This document shows, piece after piece, positions 1 through 9,339 of a DNA stretch of 64,000 nucleotides. The stretch comes from Tatumella saanichensis. Its GTDB lineage: Bacteria > Pseudomonadota > Gammaproteobacteria > Enterobacterales > Enterobacteriaceae. Each line of letters opens with the position of its first letter. The stretch's first letter is position 1. Location of the stretch: contig NZ_ATMI01000003.1 of the NCBI RefSeq assembly GCF_000439375.1, positions 83,619 through 147,618 on the forward strand, given 5' to 3'. Under the pieces are notes generated by a model. The model was not told the origin of the DNA, ran no database searches, and was given only the letters and a program-made list of their open reading frames with translations. Both the position numbers and the translations under genes were made by a program.

Positions 1-1
1 G

Positions 2-721
2 GTCGCTTATGACTTTGACGCGATGGTCGAGCGCCTTGACCGGTTAGTGAAAACTCGTGAAGAGTTATTGCATGATATCTCCCATGAGTTGAGAACGCCG
101 CTGGCACGCTTACAGTTGGCCACAGCGCTGGCGCGACAGAACCCGGAAAATGTGGAAACGTCACTGGCGCGTATCGATGACGAAGCCAGCAAATTGGATA
201 AAATGATCGGTGAACTGCTGACCTTGTCGCGGGCCGAGCATGGCTACTTGGAAGGGGAACAGTTCTTTGACCTTACTAGTTTGTTGGACGTGGTGGTAGC
301 CGATGCTCGCTTTGAGGCACAGGTGCCGCAGGTAGAGATTGCGGTACGCTACGATGCCCAAGCGGATTATACCGTGCAGGGCAATGCTGAGATGATCCGC
401 CGCTGTATCGAAAATATTATTCGTAATGCCCTGCGCTTTTCTGGCCCAGGACAAACCATCTCTTTGCGGCTAACCTCTACCGCGGAGTGGCTGACGCTGA
501 TCATTGCCGATCAGGGTCCGGGCGTCGCGCATGAAAAACTGTCCAGTATTTTTGACCCTTTTGTCCGAGTTCAGTCGGCACAATCCGGTAAGGGCTATGG
601 CCTAGGGCTTGCGATTGTCCGTAAAGTTGTTCTGGCGCACCACGGAGAGGTCCGGGCCCGTAACCGCCCTAGCGGTGGCTTGGAAATTACTCTGCGCTTG
701 CCGCACTGGCAGTCCCGTTAA
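2..721 (+). CDS. Sensor histidine kinase, CpxA-like (5' end missing)
   Basis: This is the C-terminal 239 residues of an open frame that enters from the left edge. A dimerisation/phosphoacceptor helix with HDISHELRTPLARLQ holds the phosphorylated histidine. The catalytic ATPase domain follows, with the N box (ENIIRNALRFS), the G1 box (DQGPGV) and the G2 box (GYGLGLAIV). The closest family I recognise is CpxA, an inner-membrane kinase for envelope stress. The sensor and membrane segments and any partner response regulator lie outside the window. Its TAA stop and the TAA of convergent arnF share the four bases TTAA, so there is no space for a separate terminator. It could be another CpxA/QseC-type kinase; its position beside arn makes a role in controlling lipid A modification possible but unproven. 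Confidence 0.85.
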   Translation, partial: VAYDFDAMVERLDRLVKTREELLHDISHELRTPLARLQLATALARQNPENVETSLARIDDEASKLDKMIGELLTLSRAEHGYLEGEQFFDLTSLLDVVVADARFEAQVPQVEIAVRYDAQADYTVQGNAEMIRRCIENIIRNALRFSGPGQTISLRLTSTAEWLTLIIADQGPGVAHEKLSSIFDPFVRVQSAQSGKGYGLGLAIVRKVVLAHHGEVRARNRPSGGLEITLRLPHWQSR

Positions 722-1098
722 GGCCGTTTGGGGGGAGATGGGGGGCTCGGAACACAGACCAGTAGCACCCCAAGGATCACCAGTGTCATGCCGGCTAGTA
801 GTGTTGGCGTCATGGGAAATGGGTCGGGTGCCAGCAGCGGCACCAGCAGATAACTGAGACACAGCAATGAATTGGCTTGGCTTAATGGTAGTGTCTTTAA
901 GGCGAGAAACCAGCAAGCGGCCGATAACAGATAACCCCCAATACCAGCCAGTAGATAACCGCCGACCGGTGCCAGCAGTCGCGAAAGAGTTTGTCCACTC
1001 TGAGTTAGGGCAGGCAGTGCCACGCTGCCTTGTTTCAGGCACAGTTGGGCGAGGGTGACCAGCGCAACACTGGCTAATGCCGCAATATATCCTTTCAT
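718..1098 (-). CDS. arnF: ArnF, undecaprenyl-phosphate-aminoarabinose flippase subunit
   Basis: The product is 126 residues with four hydrophobic segments and the small-multidrug-resistance-like fold of ArnE/ArnF. With ArnE it is thought to flip 4-amino-4-deoxy-L-arabinose linked to undecaprenyl phosphate across the inner membrane, so that ArnT can use it on the periplasmic side. The motif SLLCLSYLLVPLLAPD matches the ALLSMSYVLVW region of E. coli ArnF. Its ATG overlaps the arnE stop as ATGA, so translation is probably coupled to arnE. The last residues (PSPPSPPKRP) come from two runs of six C on the coding strand, an unusual low-complexity tail. It is the last gene of the arn operon and ends against the convergent kinase gene. 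Confidence 0.85.
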   Translation of the reverse strand: MKGYIAALASVALVTLAQLCLKQGSVALPALTQSGQTLSRLLAPVGGYLLAGIGGYLLSAACWFLALKTLPLSQANSLLCLSYLLVPLLAPDPFPMTPTLLAGMTLVILGVLLVCVPSPPSPPKRP

Positions 1099-1419
1099 AA
1101 GCTAGCCCCCAGTAGACTGATCCCTAGCATAATACAGCCGATCCCCCACCATTGGCGGCAGCTAATGCCCTCCTGCCATATAAAACGAGCAGCCAGGGTA
1201 ACCAGCACCAGATTAAGGCTGAGCAGTGGATAAGCGAGGAACAGTGGCGTGTGCCGTAATACCATTATCCAGAGGATAAATGCCCCCCCCCAACCAACAG
1301 CCCGCCAGCAGCAGCCAGAATAATAGTTTCCAAGGCGCTGAAGCGGCCATAAGGCTAGCCTGCTTTTGGCACAGTTGACTCAGAGTGGTGCATAATACGG
1401 TGAATAGTAGCAGCGTCAT
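1095..1419 (-). pseudogene. arnE: ArnE flippase subunit, frameshifted in a G9 tract
   Basis: The first part reads [20 protein letters not shown], like the E. coli ArnE N-terminus. After CWLGG, a run of nine G on the coding strand (positions 1283-1291) throws the frame off and translation would stop near 1213. Dropping one G gives a perfect continuation (AFILWIMVLRHTPLFLAYP, then LSLNLVLVTLAA, WWGIGCIMLG) to a TGA at 1095-1097 that overlaps the arnF ATG. The repaired protein is 107 residues, the normal family size of about 111. The start at 1419 forms ATGA with the arnT stop; another ATG at 1437 would overlap arnT by 22 bases. The cause could be a real mutation, slipped-strand phase variation or a homopolymer sequencing error. 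As written, arnE is not functional. Confidence 0.85.
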
Positions 1420-3059
1420 CGGCGAGGTCCATACCACAGCAGCAAAAAGCGACCTTGGCGATAACGGTAATCAGGTTGCGGCCAAGGCGTTGGTGGGGTA
1501 GCGGGTGGACGAGGCAAGAGTATCAGTAATGCGACCCCCTGCTGACGCCGGGCCTGCAACCAAGAAGTAAATTCTTGAGCGACGACCAGTCGTCCCTGCG
1601 CTTGGGGTTTATTTAACCCGTAGGCAAGTTCTCCGGGAGAGCCGTAAAGGCTGATATCACTGCGTTCGGCATACCAACCGGCAGCGGTCGCTAAACCGGG
1701 GTTGGTGGCAATAATATAGCGGCTGGCTGACAAGGGAACCTCGATGGTTTCCAGAAAGCTGCGCGGTTGTTTGGCGTCCCGTACTGTATCAGGGATAACG
1801 TAGCCTGCCACCAATGCAAGGAGCAGCGGGCACCCAGCACTCAGCGGCCAGAGGCGGCGGGGGCTACGCAGAGTTAATGCTCCGGCTACCGCCCAGCCGG
1901 CAAATGCCAGCAGTAATAATAGTACCTTGTAGGATTCTTGCGGGCTATACAAGGTAAGGGCTGGAACATAACAACTGACCACTAAGGCGATGCTGCCTAG
2001 TAGTCCGAACATCAGATTAATGATCCCGTTTAGTTTTAGACTGAGCAAGCTGAAACCGTGGCGGGCACTGATTGCCATTAATATTGCTAAGGGTGCAAAG
2101 CAGGGCAGTAAGTAGGTGGGCAGTTTGCCGCGGGTAATGCTGAAAAAGAGTAGCGGCATGACCACCCAGCCCAGTAGGTAGAGGGTCACCGGTTGACGAT
2201 GACGTTGCTGCCAGCCGTAACCTAGAGCGGCTGGGATCAGCCCCGCCCAGGGTAAAGCACCTGTCAGCAGAAACGGCAGGTAATACCAGATGGGTGAACG
2301 ATGCTGGGCATTGTCACCGGCGAAACGTTGAATATGCTCTACCCAGAAAAAATAACGCCAGAAATCCGGAGCCTGCCAGGCGATTGCCAGTGACCAAGGC
2401 AGCAGGATAACTAGGGCACTCAGTACCGCCAAAGGACCGTACATCAGGACGTCGCGCCATCGGCGAGTAAAGATAAGCCAAGGCAGCAGACTCAGGGCGG
2501 GCAGCAGTAAGGCGAGCAAGCCTTTGGTCATCACCCCCATTCCGCAAGCCAATCCCAGCCAAAGGTAACCCACCGCCTTACCGGCACGGCTGGTTGCCTC
2601 ACAAGCCTGCCACAGTGCCAACATGGCGGCGCATAACCACAGTGCTAGCATCGGGTCCAGCAGGCTGTAAGTGCCAATGGCATACACCAGAAAGCAGCTG
2701 AGATAGATCAGGGCGGCCAGCATTGCGCTGTGACTGCTGTGCCACTCGCGGCGACAGAAGCGGTAAATGAGTATTGCGCAGAGCGTGACTGACAGCACCG
2801 AGCCTGCCCGTACTGCCAGCGGACTCGTGCCAAATAGAGCCTGAGCCAGTGCATCGATCCAGTAACCGGCAATCGGTTTTTCAAAGTAGTCCATACCCAG
2901 CAGTTGCGGCACAATCAGATTACCGCTGGTCAGCATCTCACGGCTGATTTCCGCGTAACGGGTTTCATCAGGGATCCATAAGTCGCGGCTGTTTAACGGT
3001 AGCAGATAGCTGATCAGATATAACAGCAGGAGCAGTAATGGCGAGAAGGTTCGTATCAT
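1416..3059 (-). CDS. arnT: ArnT, lipid A aminoarabinose transferase
   Basis: ArnT is an inner-membrane GT83 glycosyltransferase. It moves aminoarabinose from undecaprenyl phosphate to the phosphates of lipid A at the periplasmic face, lowering surface charge and giving resistance to polymyxin and cationic peptides. The 547 residues are close to the E. coli length (550). The N-terminal periplasmic loop has [17 protein letters not shown], containing the DETRY motif with the catalytic acidic residues of this fold, and [10 protein letters not shown]. About a dozen hydrophobic segments follow, then a C-terminal soluble domain. It overlaps arnD upstream and arnE downstream through ATGA junctions. 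Confidence 0.95.
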   Translation of the reverse strand: MIRTFSPLLLLLLYLISYLLPLNSRDLWIPDETRYAEISREMLTSGNLIVPQLLGMDYFEKPIAGYWIDALAQALFGTSPLAVRAGSVLSVTLCAILIYRFCRREWHSSHSAMLAALIYLSCFLVYAIGTYSLLDPMLALWLCAAMLALWQACEATSRAGKAVGYLWLGLACGMGVMTKGLLALLLPALSLLPWLIFTRRWRDVLMYGPLAVLSALVILLPWSLAIAWQAPDFWRYFFWVEHIQRFAGDNAQHRSPIWYYLPFLLTGALPWAGLIPAALGYGWQQRHRQPVTLYLLGWVVMPLLFFSITRGKLPTYLLPCFAPLAILMAISARHGFSLLSLKLNGIINLMFGLLGSIALVVSCYVPALTLYSPQESYKVLLLLLAFAGWAVAGALTLRSPRRLWPLSAGCPLLLALVAGYVIPDTVRDAKQPRSFLETIEVPLSASRYIIATNPGLATAAGWYAERSDISLYGSPGELAYGLNKPQAQGRLVVAQEFTSWLQARRQQGVALLILLPRPPATPPTPWPQPDYRYRQGRFLLLWYGPRR

Positions 3060-3961
3060 GGAAGGCTGTTCTCACCGGCAGATTGACAGCCCACCCAGCC
3101 TTCACGACCTGGGACGTGGCCACGGATCACCTGCGCCACCGGTAGGGTAGTGACATCCTCCGGCAGCAGTGCACTCAAGGGAACGAACTGTATTCCCCTT
3201 ACTTGCGCCTGCCGCAGCAGTTGCTTGAATTCCTGCAGACAGGCGATACCTTCCACTTCCGCATGCAGCGTATAAACGGCTACTCCGTTTAGCCTCTCCA
3301 TAGCATCCAGAATAAAGGGGTTATAGTCAGTGGCAGAGACGGTTCTGCCTATAACTTCATCTCGAGTCGGCAGGCTAACGGGGATTTGTACACTCCCGTA
3401 AGCACTGCCCGAAAGCTGTGGTAAGAAGGGCGACACCCCGCGGCAGTCGCTGTTGTAGAGGAAATCGAATGGCTGTTTGGCGCGGATAACCCGTATATCT
3501 GCTCGCCAGCCGGGTACTGCCGAACAACGCACCGGCTGACCAGTAATGGCTTCCAATGCCTTGATACCATGCTCAAGCTCACGGCTCAGGCGCTCCGCTG
3601 ACCAGTAACCAGCATGGCGCTGCCAGCCATAATGATCCCAGGCATGTAGCCCAGTTTCATGGTAGGCGGCACAGCGACGAATGATCTCGGCATTGTCAGG
3701 GCCGATTATTCGACCCGGCCAGGCGCTACCGGCCAATAAAATATCCCAGCCATACAGAGACGGTGCATTAGAGCGTAGCATTTTCCACAGAAAGGCGGGT
3801 TTGATCAGCCGCCACAGATGACGGCCCATGTTGTCTGGGCCGACGCTAAAAAATACAGAGGCACGGATCTGTTGCTGTGCTAGCAGATCCAGCAGGGCGG
3901 GCATACCGTGGCGGGTGCCGCGCCAGGTATCAACGTCAATCCGTAAGCCGACGGCTTTCAT
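3056..3961 (-). CDS. arnD: ArnD, undecaprenyl-phosphate-formyl-aminoarabinose deformylase
   Basis: ArnD is a polysaccharide-deacetylase (NodB) family enzyme of 301 residues that removes the formyl group from undecaprenyl-phosphate-formyl-aminoarabinose on the cytoplasmic face, before flipping by ArnEF. The start [19 protein letters not shown] holds the metal-binding Asp-Asp motif (IDVD), and [12 protein letters not shown] supplies the metal-binding histidines (HAWDH). The C-terminal part has YTLHAEVEG, a conserved histidine motif. It starts in the ATGA overlap with arnA and ends in the ATGA overlap with arnT. Confidence 0.95.
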   Translation of the reverse strand: MKAVGLRIDVDTWRGTRHGMPALLDLLAQQQIRASVFFSVGPDNMGRHLWRLIKPAFLWKMLRSNAPSLYGWDILLAGSAWPGRIIGPDNAEIIRRCAAYHETGLHAWDHYGWQRHAGYWSAERLSRELEHGIKALEAITGQPVRCSAVPGWRADIRVIRAKQPFDFLYNSDCRGVSPFLPQLSGSAYGSVQIPVSLPTRDEVIGRTVSATDYNPFILDAMERLNGVAVYTLHAEVEGIACLQEFKQLLRQAQVRGIQFVPLSALLPEDVTTLPVAQVIRGHVPGREGWVGCQSAGENSLP

Positions 3962-5943
3962 TGGCGGGCCTGTCGTCTAGCGACCAGATCCCGTAGGAAA
4001 AAGTCTAGCGTCTGTGCGACCGTCTGTTCTGTTGGGGTCTGTGGCTCCCAGCCCAGCAACTTTTTGGCATTACGAATATCCGGCTTACGGTGGGTGACAT
4101 CTTGGTAACCTTTACCGTAATAGCTGCTACCGGGGATTTGGCGTACACCGGCGAACGGCGGAAACTGGTGGCGTAGCGGATGCTGTTCAAAACTCCGGCA
4201 CAGCATATCAGCCAGTTCAGCGATACTGGCTTCGTTGTCTGGATTACCGATATTGATGATACGCCCATCGCAGTTGTGCTGTTTATTTTCGATAATACGG
4301 AACAAGGCCTCAACGCCGTCATTGATATCGGTAAAACAGCGTTTTTGCTGGCCACCGTCTACGAGCTGAATCGGTGTGCCTTCCACCAGATTAAGGATTA
4401 ATTGAGTAATTGCCCGTGAACTGCCAATCCGCGCCGAGTCGAGTGTATCCAGCCTGGGGCCCATCCAGTTAAACGGACGAAATAAGGTAAAGCGTAGCCC
4501 CTGTGTCTCGCCATAGGCCCAGATCACCCGATCCAGAAGCTGTTTAGAGACCGAGTAGATCCAGCGAGGTTTATTGATCGGTCCGACCACCAAATTAGAG
4601 TGATCTTCATCGAAAGTCGGGTCAGTACACATGCCATAGACTTCAGAGGTGGAGGGGAAGATGATCCTTTTGCGGTGGCGAACACAAGCACGGATAATTT
4701 TCAGGTTCTCTTCAAAATCTAGTTCGAAGACCCGTAATGAGTTTCGGGTATATTCAATCGGTGTAGCGATCGCCACCAGCGGTAAGACCAAGTCACATTT
4801 TTTGATGTGGTATTCGATCCATTCCGTATGGATACTGATATCGCCCTCAACAAAATGAAAACGCGGGTGGCCGATAAAAGCGCTGATAGCATCACTGCTG
4901 ATGTCCATACCGTAGACCTCATAGCGCGTCTCTCTCAGTAGCCGTTCTGTCAGATGATTACCGATAAAACCATTTACCCCGAGGATCAGCACTCGTATCG
5001 GCTGCCGTTCAGGCAGTAATGGCTGGCGGCAGAGCAGCGATCCTTCGGTCAGGCCGAGGTGCCGGGCCAGCGCTGGACCGGGTAGATAGACGCCCTGTTG
5101 CTGCTGGCCATTGAGGACTTCCAGGCTGCCTTCACCACAGGCAATAGAGAACGGGTCAACCGATAACACTTGGCCGGGAAGTTGATGGTGCGGTGTCTGG
5201 CAGATGGATGAACGCCAGATAATAAAATGCTTATCGCCGCTGTCGCTGAAGGCTCCGGGCCAGGGCGCATTGAGGGCTCGGACCAAATTATGGATATCCG
5301 TGGCTGGTAACTGCCAGTTAATACGGCCATCAGCAGGGGTGCGGCGTGTCACCCAGCTCGCTTGGGAAGCATCTTGCGGCTGACGTGGCGCGTGGCCTTC
5401 AAGGATCAGTGGCAGGGTTTCTGCCAGCAATTTTTCAGTAGTCACCACCAGTTTTCGGTGCAGGCGTAATGCATCATCCAGCGGGTCGATAGTCACTGGT
5501 TTCTGACTGACAATATCCCCAGCATCGGCCTCCGCCACCATATGGTGTAGGGTGACACCGGTCTGCTTTTCCCCGCGCAGTAGAACCCAATTAAGCGGTG
5601 CGCGGCCACGATAACTCGGCAGCAGTGAGCAATGCAGGTTATAGGCGCCAACTGAAGCGAGATCGAGGATCTCTTGGCTTAATAACTGACGATAATGAAA
5701 GGAGAAGATCGCTTCCGGCTGTAATTGACGGATATGATCGACCCACAGAGGATGGTTTATGTCCTGCGGGCAGCACACCGTAATCCGGTGCTCTGCCGCT
5801 AGCTGAGCCACTGAATCGAAAAATAGGTGTTCACCGGCCGCATCCGGGTGGGTGAAAATAGTCGTGATGTCAAAGCCCTGCGCCAACAGAGCACGGATGC
5901 CGGTACAGCCGATATCGTGATAGGCAAAAACAACGGTTTTCAT
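3958..5943 (-). CDS. arnA: ArnA, bifunctional UDP-Ara4N formyltransferase / UDP-glucuronate decarboxylase
   Basis: The 661 residues contain two enzymes, as in E. coli (660 residues). Residues 1 to about 300 are the formyltransferase, with the catalytic Asn-His in [19 protein letters not shown] and the Asp in AEADAGDIV. From about 315 is an NAD-dependent decarboxylase of the short-chain dehydrogenase fold: [13 protein letters not shown] is the nucleotide-binding glycine motif, STSEVYGM carries Ser/Glu of the active site and [10 protein letters not shown] is the YxxxK motif. The decarboxylase makes UDP-4-keto-pentose for ArnB, and the formyltransferase acts on the ArnB product UDP-Ara4N. It is coupled to arnC and arnD through ATGA overlaps. 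Confidence 0.96.
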   Translation of the reverse strand: MKTVVFAYHDIGCTGIRALLAQGFDITTIFTHPDAAGEHLFFDSVAQLAAEHRITVCCPQDINHPLWVDHIRQLQPEAIFSFHYRQLLSQEILDLASVGAYNLHCSLLPSYRGRAPLNWVLLRGEKQTGVTLHHMVAEADAGDIVSQKPVTIDPLDDALRLHRKLVVTTEKLLAETLPLILEGHAPRQPQDASQASWVTRRTPADGRINWQLPATDIHNLVRALNAPWPGAFSDSGDKHFIIWRSSICQTPHHQLPGQVLSVDPFSIACGEGSLEVLNGQQQQGVYLPGPALARHLGLTEGSLLCRQPLLPERQPIRVLILGVNGFIGNHLTERLLRETRYEVYGMDISSDAISAFIGHPRFHFVEGDISIHTEWIEYHIKKCDLVLPLVAIATPIEYTRNSLRVFELDFEENLKIIRACVRHRKRIIFPSTSEVYGMCTDPTFDEDHSNLVVGPINKPRWIYSVSKQLLDRVIWAYGETQGLRFTLFRPFNWMGPRLDTLDSARIGSSRAITQLILNLVEGTPIQLVDGGQQKRCFTDINDGVEALFRIIENKQHNCDGRIINIGNPDNEASIAELADMLCRSFEQHPLRHQFPPFAGVRQIPGSSYYGKGYQDVTHRKPDIRNAKKLLGWEPQTPTEQTVAQTLDFFLRDLVARRQARQ

Positions 5944-6926
5944 TGTTGAGGTTCCTTTTCTGTCTTCGCTCTCTTTCCATGAGTGATGACCTGTCTGACA
6001 AAGTAACGAGGGCGGGCACGCACATCGCCATAGATACGGCCGATATACTCCCCTAACAGGCCGAGGCCGATAAACTGGGCGCCACTGAAGATGAACAGTA
6101 CGGCGAACAGGGTAAATACGCCATCAGCAGCCCAGGATGCGCCCAAGGCGAGACGTAATAGCAGTAACAGTACTGCCAGTAGAAAACCGACAGCAGCCAG
6201 CAGTGCACCGAACAGGCTTAACATTCGTAACGGGGTAGTAGTGACGCAAGTCACGAGGTCATACATAAGGTTAATCAGTTGCATCAGACTGTATCGTGAG
6301 TTGCCATGAAGGCGGCCATCATGTCTGACGGTTATCTCGCGGGTGGTACGTGCAAAGCTATTGGCCAGCAGGGGGATAAAAGTACTGCGTTCTGGGCACT
6401 GCAACATGGACTCGACAATCGGACGGCGATAGGCACGCAGCATGCAGCCATAATCCCCCACTGGTTTGCCGGTACTGCTGCTGACCATACGGTTAATCAA
6501 CTGTGAGGCCAGACGGCGAAAGAAGCTATCCTGGCGGCGCTGGCGACGAGTGTTAACCACATCAACGCCCTGATGGGCCGCACTGATCAGCTGAGGGATC
6601 TCCTCAGGAGGATTTTGTAAGTCAGCATCCAATGTGATGATCAGATCACCGCTGACATAGGCAAAACCGGCCATAATCGCCGCATGTTGGCCGTAGTTAC
6701 GGTTTAGTAAGATAGTGGTAATGCCGCTGTCCGGTTGACGGGCAGCCTCGCATAGCAGCTGCGGTGAGTGGTCATCGCTGCCATCATCCACCAGTATTAT
6801 TTCCCATTGGCAATCTAGCTGCGAGCAAACAGTGCGGAGACGGCGTAGCAACTCCGGCAAGCACTGTTGCTCATTACAGACCGGGATCACGATGGAGACT
6901 TTGCGAATAGGTTCAATTTCCCGCAC
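5940..6926 (-). CDS. arnC: ArnC, undecaprenyl-phosphate formyl-aminoarabinose transferase
   Basis: ArnC is a GT2 family glycosyltransferase that transfers formyl-Ara4N from UDP to undecaprenyl phosphate at the inner membrane. The N-terminal GT-A domain has [21 protein letters not shown] and [13 protein letters not shown] (the DxD motif), and two hydrophobic segments lie near residues 230-300. I chose the GTG at 6926, which gives [15 protein letters not shown], lining up with the E. coli N-terminus; it has GAGG upstream and overlaps the end of arnB by 14 bases. The longer ATG at 6980 would add 18 residues unlike the family inside arnB. Length from the GTG is 328 residues, near the E. coli 322. 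The stop overlaps the arnA start. Confidence 0.93.
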   Translation of the reverse strand: MREIEPIRKVSIVIPVCNEQQCLPELLRRLRTVCSQLDCQWEIILVDDGSDDHSPQLLCEAARQPDSGITTILLNRNYGQHAAIMAGFAYVSGDLIITLDADLQNPPEEIPQLISAAHQGVDVVNTRRQRRQDSFFRRLASQLINRMVSSSTGKPVGDYGCMLRAYRRPIVESMLQCPERSTFIPLLANSFARTTREITVRHDGRLHGNSRYSLMQLINLMYDLVTCVTTTPLRMLSLFGALLAAVGFLLAVLLLLLRLALGASWAADGVFTLFAVLFIFSGAQFIGLGLLGEYIGRIYGDVRARPRYFVRQVITHGKRAKTEKEPQQ

Positions 6927-8067
6927 GGAACACCTCGCCAATGTCCTGAACGGCATCGATGACCCGTTGGCACTGCCCATCGGTCATTTGCGGGAACAGG
7001 GGGATCGAACACAATCGCGCGCTGTTCCACTCGCTGTGGGGTAGTGACAGATGCGGCTGCTGTTGCCGATACCAGGGATGCTGATGGACCGCCAGAAAGT
7101 GGATACCGGTACCGATTTGCCGTTGTTTCATTTGCAGCATAAAGTCATCGCGGCTCAGTCCACAGTGATTAGGGTCAATGCGCAGAATAAACAGATGCCA
7201 TGCATGACGATGAGGCCAAGCCGGTAGGCTCAGTGGCAGGAAGGGAGAGCCTTGTAACTGTTGCAGATACTGCTCTGCAATCTGCTGACGGCGGGCAGTG
7301 ATTTGTGGTAGCTGAGTCAGCTGGTGGCGAGCAATGGCGGCTTGAATATCGGTAAGATTATACTTGAAACCGGGGGTTATCACCCGTGCATGTGCGGGAC
7401 GTCCTGCCGTTTGACGATCAAAGCTGTCACTCTCCAGCCCGTGGAAACGTAGACGGCGTATCTTTTCCGCCAAGTCCCGATCAGAAGTGACGACCATTCC
7501 ACCTTCGGCACAGGTAATGTTTTTTATTGCATGGAAGGAGAACAGCACCGTATTGCTACGGCCTATAGGACGGCCCCGGTAGTTGCAGCCGAGAGCATGG
7601 GCCGCGTCTTCGATGACCGGGATGTGATAACGTGTGGCGAGGGTATTAATGGAGTCCATATCAGCAGGTGCACCGGCAAAATGCACGGGGATAATCGCCC
7701 TAGTGCGTGGTGTGATCGCCTGCGCCAAGCCGTCGGCGCTGACCATCAGTGAGTGACGGTCAATGTCTACCATCACCGGTGTCGCTCCCAGCAGAGTGAT
7801 AATGTTGGCGGTGGATACCCAGGTCATCGAGGGGGTAATCACTTCATCACCGGGACCGATACCCAGCGCCATTAGGGTAAGATGTAAGGCCGCGGTGGCA
7901 GAGCTGACTGCGACGGCATACGTAGCCCCCGTTAGATCACAGACTGCCTGCTCCAGTGCGTGGTTTTCCGGTCCAGTAGTGATCCATCCGGAGTCAATGA
8001 CCCGGCGAACCACCTTGATATCATCCTCATTGAGGGAGGGTTTGGAAAAGGGGATAAAATCACTCAT
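6913..8067 (-). CDS. arnB: ArnB, UDP-4-amino-4-deoxy-L-arabinose aminotransferase
   Basis: ArnB is the first gene of the arn operon, a PLP-dependent aminotransferase of the DegT/DnrJ/EryC1/StrS family, 384 residues. It uses glutamate to convert UDP-4-keto-pentose, made by ArnA, to UDP-Ara4N. Visible motifs are [16 protein letters not shown], the PLP-phosphate region [18 protein letters not shown] with the Asp that contacts the PLP ring nitrogen, and [15 protein letters not shown] with the Schiff-base lysine (about K182). An AGGGA stretch about ten bases upstream supports the ATG. The promoter must lie in the 0.7 kb gap upstream; I could not find a clear PmrA or PhoP box there. Confidence 0.95.
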   Translation of the reverse strand: MSDFIPFSKPSLNEDDIKVVRRVIDSGWITTGPENHALEQAVCDLTGATYAVAVSSATAALHLTLMALGIGPGDEVITPSMTWVSTANIITLLGATPVMVDIDRHSLMVSADGLAQAITPRTRAIIPVHFAGAPADMDSINTLATRYHIPVIEDAAHALGCNYRGRPIGRSNTVLFSFHAIKNITCAEGGMVVTSDRDLAEKIRRLRFHGLESDSFDRQTAGRPAHARVITPGFKYNLTDIQAAIARHQLTQLPQITARRQQIAEQYLQQLQGSPFLPLSLPAWPHRHAWHLFILRIDPNHCGLSRDDFMLQMKQRQIGTGIHFLAVHQHPWYRQQQPHLSLPHSEWNSARLCSIPLFPQMTDGQCQRVIDAVQDIGEVFRAGN

Positions 8068-8737
8068 TATGCTATTCCCTGCATTGTGAGTTGAATCAAT
8101 ATTCTTCGGTATTATTTTGTCAGCCAGACAAAATATCTCGAGACTTAATAAAGGGCTCCTGCAGAGGATCGTAAAATAAAAAACATGCCTGCAGGCAGAG
8201 TTTCGGTTTTTATTCTACAGTAGCTAAAATAAAGATGCTTTTAATTTATCTTTATCTTGATCATTTTAATATTATTACAGTCGTGTTTTTAGTTTAAGAA
8301 AAAATCTCATTTAAAATCCGTGAATGATTACCTCTGAGCGCCCCCGCTAAGGGGGCAGCGCTGCCAGGGATGGCTATTGGCATTAAACAGGCTACGTCAG
8401 CGGCGTGTTTTAGCGTACTGACAGAACAGTATGTCTTTTTATGCAATATGACTGTCGGTTTTATGGCTCCAATAATAGTGAGCTCTACACGCCAAGTAAA
8501 TCCTCGGTGGACGTAATGGATTAATGACTATCGCAGGCTTAATAATTATTATTTTTGATAGAGCAGCTCTATATTCTGTCGTGCCAGGCTATATTCACTA
8601 TATAAGTATTATTAATACGCGAGTATTTCTGACCGCTATCATCTTTATGGGAAGGGAAAAGGGTGGCTACTGCGATCAGTCTTCGGTGCGCAGTGAAGTG
8701 TGACCGCTATGGCGCATCTCAGGCCACGGCGTTAGCG
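8068..8737. other. Intergenic gap between arnB and crr, no gene seen
   Basis: I see no convincing gene here. The stretch near 8090-8330 is AT-rich and should contain the arnB promoter. At 8340-8356 there is a hairpin with arms GCCCCC and GGGGGC, overlapping a perfect 12-base palindrome GGCAGCGCTGCC (8354-8365); neither is followed by a T run. The words TGACCGCTAT occur twice (near 8630 and 8701). A short ORF here that runs into crr on the opposite strand looks like a shadow. Confidence 0.5.
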
Positions 8738-8774
8738 AGAAAAAAAACGCCGGTCAGGAACCTCTGCCGGCGTC
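8738..8774 (-). terminator. Intrinsic terminator of crr
   Basis: On the minus strand the arms ACGCCGG and CCGGCGT enclose a loop of about 12 bases and are followed by a run of eight T. It lies about 20 bases after the crr stop and would end the ptsH-ptsI-crr transcript. Confidence 0.85.
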
Positions 8775-8793
8775 TAGGATCACTCGTAATGGC

Positions 8794-9297
8794 TTATTTC
8801 TTAATACGGATCACCGGAGTTTCACCGGCAGTGACCGGGCCGGACAGTTTCACCAATTCGTGGATCTCATCCATATTAGAGATCACCACCGGGGTCAGTG
8901 TAGACTTGGCTTTTTCTTCCAGTAAAGGCAGATCAAACTCAATGATCACATCACCTTTTTTCACTTTCTGACCTTCAGCGGCAATACGTCTGAAACCATC
9001 CCCTTTCAGCTCGACCGTATCGATACCGAAGTGGACAAACAGCTCTATACCGCTGTCAGATTCAATGGAAAACGCGTGGTTAGTCTCAAAGATTTTACCG
9101 ATAGTGCCGTCAACCGGTGCCACCATTTTGTCCCCGTTGGGACGGATTGCGATGCCGTCACCGACGATTTTTTCCGCAAATACGACATCGGGCACATCTT
9201 CGATATTAACAATTTCGCCTGACAATGGGGCGATAATCTCCACAGAACCAGACGTGCTGTCAGATTTATCGCCGAATAATTTAGCAAACAATCCCAT
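8794..9297 (-). CDS. crr: EIIA-Glc, glucose-specific PTS phosphocarrier
   Basis: Crr is a soluble PTS protein of 167 residues (E. coli 169) that takes phosphate from HPr and passes it to EIICB-Glc. Unphosphorylated it inhibits several permeases (inducer exclusion); phosphorylated it activates adenylate cyclase. Nearly the whole sequence matches E. coli, including SGEIVNIEDVPDVVFAEK, ETNHAF with the auxiliary histidine and ELFVHFGIDTVEL with the phosphorylated histidine (about H89). AGGAGA lies upstream of the ATG. It follows ptsI after 42 bases and has its own terminator. Confidence 0.97.
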   Translation of the reverse strand: MGLFAKLFGDKSDSTSGSVEIIAPLSGEIVNIEDVPDVVFAEKIVGDGIAIRPNGDKMVAPVDGTIGKIFETNHAFSIESDSGIELFVHFGIDTVELKGDGFRRIAAEGQKVKKGDVIIEFDLPLLEEKAKSTLTPVVISNMDEIHELVKLSGPVTAGETPVIRIKK

Positions 9298-9339
9298 GAT
9301 CTTCTCCTGAGCAGTAATTTCGGGCCAACGTTCAGCAGG

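Noticed and set aside
8068..8330. PmrA or PhoP box upstream of arnB
   Set aside because: TTTAA-type half sites occur (about 8293-8315) but not with the five-base spacing of a PmrA box; no PhoP direct repeat found.
8663..8971. Plus-strand frame of 102 residues over the end of crr
   Set aside because: It lies antisense to a clear crr gene and its terminator and resembles no family; a shadow.
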